Shown here piece after piece: positions 61,057-64,000 of a stretch of DNA of 64,000 bases. The stretch's first letter is position 1, and every line of letters begins with the position of its first letter. The position numbers and the translations under genes were made by a program. The notes below the pieces were generated by a model. That model searched no databases and was not told the origin of the DNA. It saw nothing but the letters and a program-made list of their open reading frames with translations. The DNA lies in the NCBI GenBank assembly GCA_021776475.1, contig JAJFFV010000002.1:62001-126000 (forward strand). Reading direction: 5' to 3'. The stretch is from Parvularculaceae bacterium (GTDB lineage Bacteria; Pseudomonadota; Alphaproteobacteria; Caulobacterales; Parvularculaceae).

Positions 61057-64000
61057 TTACGAACAGCCAGTGCTGGCGCCGCAACTTTCGCATCTGAGAC
61101 AAGTGCCGGAGCGTACCAGCGTAAACTGCCCACAATCGGGACAGGCATCGCCCTCATAGCCCTTCACAATCGCATCTTCGCGTTCACCGCGGGGTGTTGC
61201 CAGTTTACCGGCCGGGATGGCTGCTGATCCAGCGGCCTCGCGTTTGGCTTCCTGATCTGCGACGTCCTCGTAGTATTCTTCGGTTGCGTCCTGATTGGCT
61301 GGATCAATCTGGTTGCGCAGCCGATCAAATTCACCGCCGCGCAGAACCACAAGGTTATCCATCGTCGATGAGCGGGAGAAACCTTTAGAGATCAGGCGCG
61401 ATGCTTCTTCCTGAATTTTTTCTTCAGAAACACCTTTGCCGATGGCATCGAAGCTCTCCCTGCCAGCGGTATGTGCGAGGTCTTCACGCCCGAGATAGGA
61501 AATCGCCAGTTCCCGGAAGATGTAATCAAGGATCGAATTGGCGTTCTTGATCTTGTCATTCCCTTGAACGGGCCCGGCCGGTTCGAACCGTGTGAACAGA
61601 TATGCATCGACATATTCTTCCAGAGGCACGCCATATTGCAGCCCAAGTGAAATCGCGATTGCAAAATTATTCATCAGGGAGCGGAACGCCGCGCCTTCCT
61701 TGTGCATGTCGAGGAAAATTTCACCAAGCTCGCCATTATCGAACTCGCCGGTGTGCAAATAGACCTTGTGTCCACCGACAATCGCTTTCTGGATATACCC
61801 CTTGCGCCGGTCAGGCAGTCGTTTGCGGCCCGGCGCTCGCTCGATAATGCGCTCGACAACACGTTCAGTAAATATGCGTGCGCGCTCACCAGCCGGAGCG
61901 TCTGCGAGATCTTCGTCGAGGCCCTCTTCAGCAATAAGGGCGCTGGCCAAAGGTTGCGAGAGTTTTGACGCATCGCGATAGAGTGCGATTGATTTTAGTC
62001 CTTTTGCCCAGGCATTGCGATAGACGCGCGAACAATCATCAACGGTCGCTGCATTCGGCAGGTTGACTGTCTTGGAGATCGCACCGGAAATAAACGGCTG
62101 AACCGCCGCCATCATGTCGATATGCGCACTGACGGAAAGGGCCCGCGTGCCAATACGCCCGCACGGTGTCGCGCAGTCAAACACCGGCAGGTGCTGTTCT
62201 TTCAAATGTGGTGCGCCTTCAAGGGTCATGGTGCCGCAGCAATAAATGTTAGCCTTGTGAATATCTTCGTCATCGAAGCCGAGGTCGCGCAAGATGCCAT
62301 AGCCGGACTGTGCGACTTGCTCGTCCGTAAACTCAAGCGTGCCACGCAGAAAACTCTCGCCAAGTGTGTGGACATTAAATACATACGTCATATCGAAGGC
62401 GGAGGTCAGCGCCTCATTCAACGCACTGATCTGTGTGTCGCCAAATCCCTCGTGTCGCAGATCATCAAAATTAATCCCGGGCGCGCCGTCAAGCGTTCCC
62501 CTACCAACGGCATAGTTGGTTATGTCAGTGATTTGATGGTCGGCGTAGCCAAGTTTTTTCAACGCCGCGGGCACTGTACGGTTGATGATTTTCAAATGGC
62601 CGCCGCCGGCCAGTTTCTTGAATTTGACCAGAGCAAAATCTGGCTCAATCCCCGTCGTGTCACAATCCATCACCAGGCCGATGGTGCCGGTCGGCGCGAT
62701 GACGGAGACCTGCGCATTGCGAAAACCGTGTTTCTCGCCGAGCGCTATTGCTGCGTGCCACTTATTCGCGGCGGCACCAGACAATCCTTTGAATGTCGCG
62801 CTTTCAGCCAGGACAGCTGGTCGGTGAGTAAGTGCCGTAAAATCATTTACTGCACCAGCCGCCGCCGCATGATTGCGGACAACGCGCATCATCGCATCTG
62901 CATTGGCTTTGAAGCCAGGGAAAGGCCCCTGCGTCGCGGCAATCTCAGCGGAGGCCCGATAGGCGCACCCACTCATCAGTGCACTGATCGCACCGGCGAT
63001 GGTTCGTGCTTCCTCGCTGTCATAGGCAAGCCCACAGCTCATCAACAGACCGCCAAGGTTGGCAAAGCCGAGTCCGAGTGTCCGGTATCTGTGGGAACGC
63101 TGCGCGATCTCAGCAGACGGATAGGCTGCCATCGCAACCGAGATTTCTAGGGTCAGGGTCCACAATCGGCAGGCATGTTCAAATCTCGCGATATCGAACT
63201 CACCATCTTCTTTCAAAAATTTGACGAGGTTCAAAGAGGCAAGATTGCAGGCGGTATCGTCTAGGAACATGTACTCCGAGCACGGATTTGATCCTCTGAT
63301 TTGACCATCAGCCGGGCAGGTGTGCCATTCGTTGATCGTATCGTGAAACTGCAGGCCCGGGTCGGCGCTTGACCACGCAGCTTCGCTCAGCTTTTGCCAT
63401 AAATCACGGGCGGAAACGGTTTTATGGATCCCACCGTCGGTGCGCCTTGTCAGCGACCAGGCTTCGTCATTTCTGATGGCATCCACAAAATCATTGCTCA
63501 CTCGGACAGAGTTGTTGGCGTTCTGGCCGAAAACAGAGCGGTATCCTTCTCCGTCCCAGTCGGTGGTGAACGTATCAACGGCAATTTCACCGTACCCTTG
63601 CGAGGCCCATTGAATCACGCGTTTAAGGGCCGTCTCGGGCACGCCATCACTGCGCGCGTCCTTAACTGCTTTGGCCAGAATGTTATTAATTTTCGGATTA
63701 AACGGCTCGTCCGTATCCGTTGTTTTCGTTGCAGCAAGTACACAGCCAAAATGCTTTTTCAACTGCCGAGAGCCGACGACCAACGCTGCCACTTTTTGTT
63801 CTTCACTTGCTTTCCAGGCGATGAATTTTTCAATATCCGGATGGTCAATATCGACAATGACCATTTTGGCGGCACGCCGGGTCACGCCGCCGGATTTTAT
63901 CGCGCCAGCTGCCACGTCGCCGATTTTGAGAAAGCTCATCAGGCCCGAAGACACACCGCCGCCAGACAGGGGCTCTCCTTCCGCTCTTATGTTCGAAAAA
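61057..64000 (-). CDS. nrdJ: Adenosylcobalamin-dependent ribonucleotide reductase (5' end beyond window)
   Basis: At least 981 codons; the N-terminus is outside the right edge. Reduces ribonucleotides to deoxyribonucleotides using vitamin B12. The frame opens with [13 protein letters not shown] and [33 protein letters not shown] is the active-site region, and the C-terminus has a zinc ribbon CPDCGQF ... CLRCESCG with a final redox Cys. This large NrdJ type is common in alphaproteobacteria. A cobalamin riboswitch could be upstream but is not in the window. Confidence 0.97.
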   Translation of the reverse strand, partial: FSNIRAEGEPLSGGGVSSGLMSFLKIGDVAAGAIKSGGVTRRAAKMVIVDIDHPDIEKFIAWKASEEQKVAALVVGSRQLKKHFGCVLAATKTTDTDEPFNPKINNILAKAVKDARSDGVPETALKRVIQWASQGYGEIAVDTFTTDWDGEGYRSVFGQNANNSVRVSNDFVDAIRNDEAWSLTRRTDGGIHKTVSARDLWQKLSEAAWSSADPGLQFHDTINEWHTCPADGQIRGSNPCSEYMFLDDTACNLASLNLVKFLKEDGEFDIARFEHACRLWTLTLEISVAMAAYPSAEIAQRSHRYRTLGLGFANLGGLLMSCGLAYDSEEARTIAGAISALMSGCAYRASAEIAATQGPFPGFKANADAMMRVVRNHAAAAGAVNDFTALTHRPAVLAESATFKGLSGAAANKWHAAIALGEKHGFRNAQVSVIAPTGTIGLVMDCDTTGIEPDFALVKFKKLAGGGHLKIINRTVPAALKKLGYADHQITDITNYAVGRGTLDGAPGINFDDLRHEGFGDTQISALNEALTSAFDMTYVFNVHTLGESFLRGTLEFTDEQVAQSGYGILRDLGFDDEDIHKANIYCCGTMTLEGAPHLKEQHLPVFDCATPCGRIGTRALSVSAHIDMMAAVQPFISGAISKTVNLPNAATVDDCSRVYRNAWAKGLKSIALYRDASKLSQPLASALIAEEGLDEDLADAPAGERARIFTERVVERIIERAPGRKRLPDRRKGYIQKAIVGGHKVYLHTGEFDNGELGEIFLDMHKEGAAFRSLMNNFAIAISLGLQYGVPLEEYVDAYLFTRFEPAGPVQGNDKIKNANSILDYIFRELAISYLGREDLAHTAGRESFDAIGKGVSEEKIQEEASRLISKGFSRSSTMDNLVVLRGGEFDRLRNQIDPANQDATEEYYEDVADQEAKREAAGSAAIPAGKLATPRGEREDAIVKGYEGDACPDCGQFTLVRSGTCLRCESCGASTGCS

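Noticed and set aside
62122-63150. A 342-codon plus-strand frame opposite nrdJ
   Set aside because: It lies fully antisense to the strongly conserved reductase and shows no family pattern; long antisense frames are expected from codon bias.
1-64000. CRISPR array, rRNA operon or insertion sequence
   Set aside because: No regularly spaced repeats, rRNA core sequences or transposase frames with terminal inverted repeats were seen.

Overview
The window reads as a free-living, probably marine or aquatic alphaproteobacterium near the Caulobacterales/Hyphomonadales/Parvularculales. Supporting signs are a CpdR response regulator with a perfect CtrA box upstream, an adenosylcobalamin-dependent ribonucleotide reductase, a eukaryote-like NADP isocitrate dehydrogenase, a STAS-MlaE/MlaF/MlaD/lipoprotein lipid transporter, and many ATGA-type gene overlaps. 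All functional calls come from reading motifs and context; no database search was run.

Layout. 1-13 kb: a CHASE2 membrane protein with a degenerate cyclase domain (cut by the left edge), the Mla-type operon, a TM-hairpin/coiled-coil protein, a voltage-gated channel with an unusual filter, a crotonase-fold protein, a CPA antiporter and a degenerate EAL protein. 13-20 kb: icd with a clear terminator, trmJ-EamA-yhhQ-esterase, and abgT-mmcQ. 20-24 kb: a polyhydroxyalkanoate locus (phaP; phaC-phaZ-phasin-TetR) laid out like the Pseudomonas class II locus. 24-29.5 kb: an FMN-riboswitch-led operon ribD-ribN-ribE-ribB-ribH-folE plus a PNPOx-family gene. 29.5-31.6 kb: an orphan contractile-tail sheath protein with an N-terminal Tat-type signal and a frameshifted small exported ORF after it. 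31.6-45.6 kb: an ArsR/SRPBCC pair with a palindromic operator, YghU, an M49-type peptidase lipoprotein, a small membrane HExxH protein, a two-subunit molybdenum hydroxylase, hisS, a glycosyltransferase, a candidate small RNA, an N-formylglutamate amidohydrolase and cpdR.

45.6-51.8 kb: tRNA-Val(GAC), whose 3' half (50 bp, 49 identical) is repeated 6,059 bp downstream. The two copies bracket a three-gene cassette: a Cys-containing anchored protein, a 1361-aa secreted protein with a zinc-phospholipase-like N-terminus, Ig-like modules and a VWA domain, and a PPC-domain membrane protein. No integrase is present. I consider this integrated islet and the Tat-signal sheath protein the best candidates for undescribed biology.

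52-64 kb: a 42-aa basic protein, an FMN alpha-hydroxyacid oxidase, a lipoprotein, a gene-poor 1.07 kb stretch, aspS, a GST, a DUF2891 lipoprotein, a VOC protein, a pentapeptide-repeat protein, and nrdJ running off the right edge.

Several proteins keep the fold but lose catalytic residues (cyclase domain, EAL domain, crotonase), suggesting sensory or scaffold roles. Start codons were chosen from ribosome-binding sites and family N-termini and often differ from the longest open frame.
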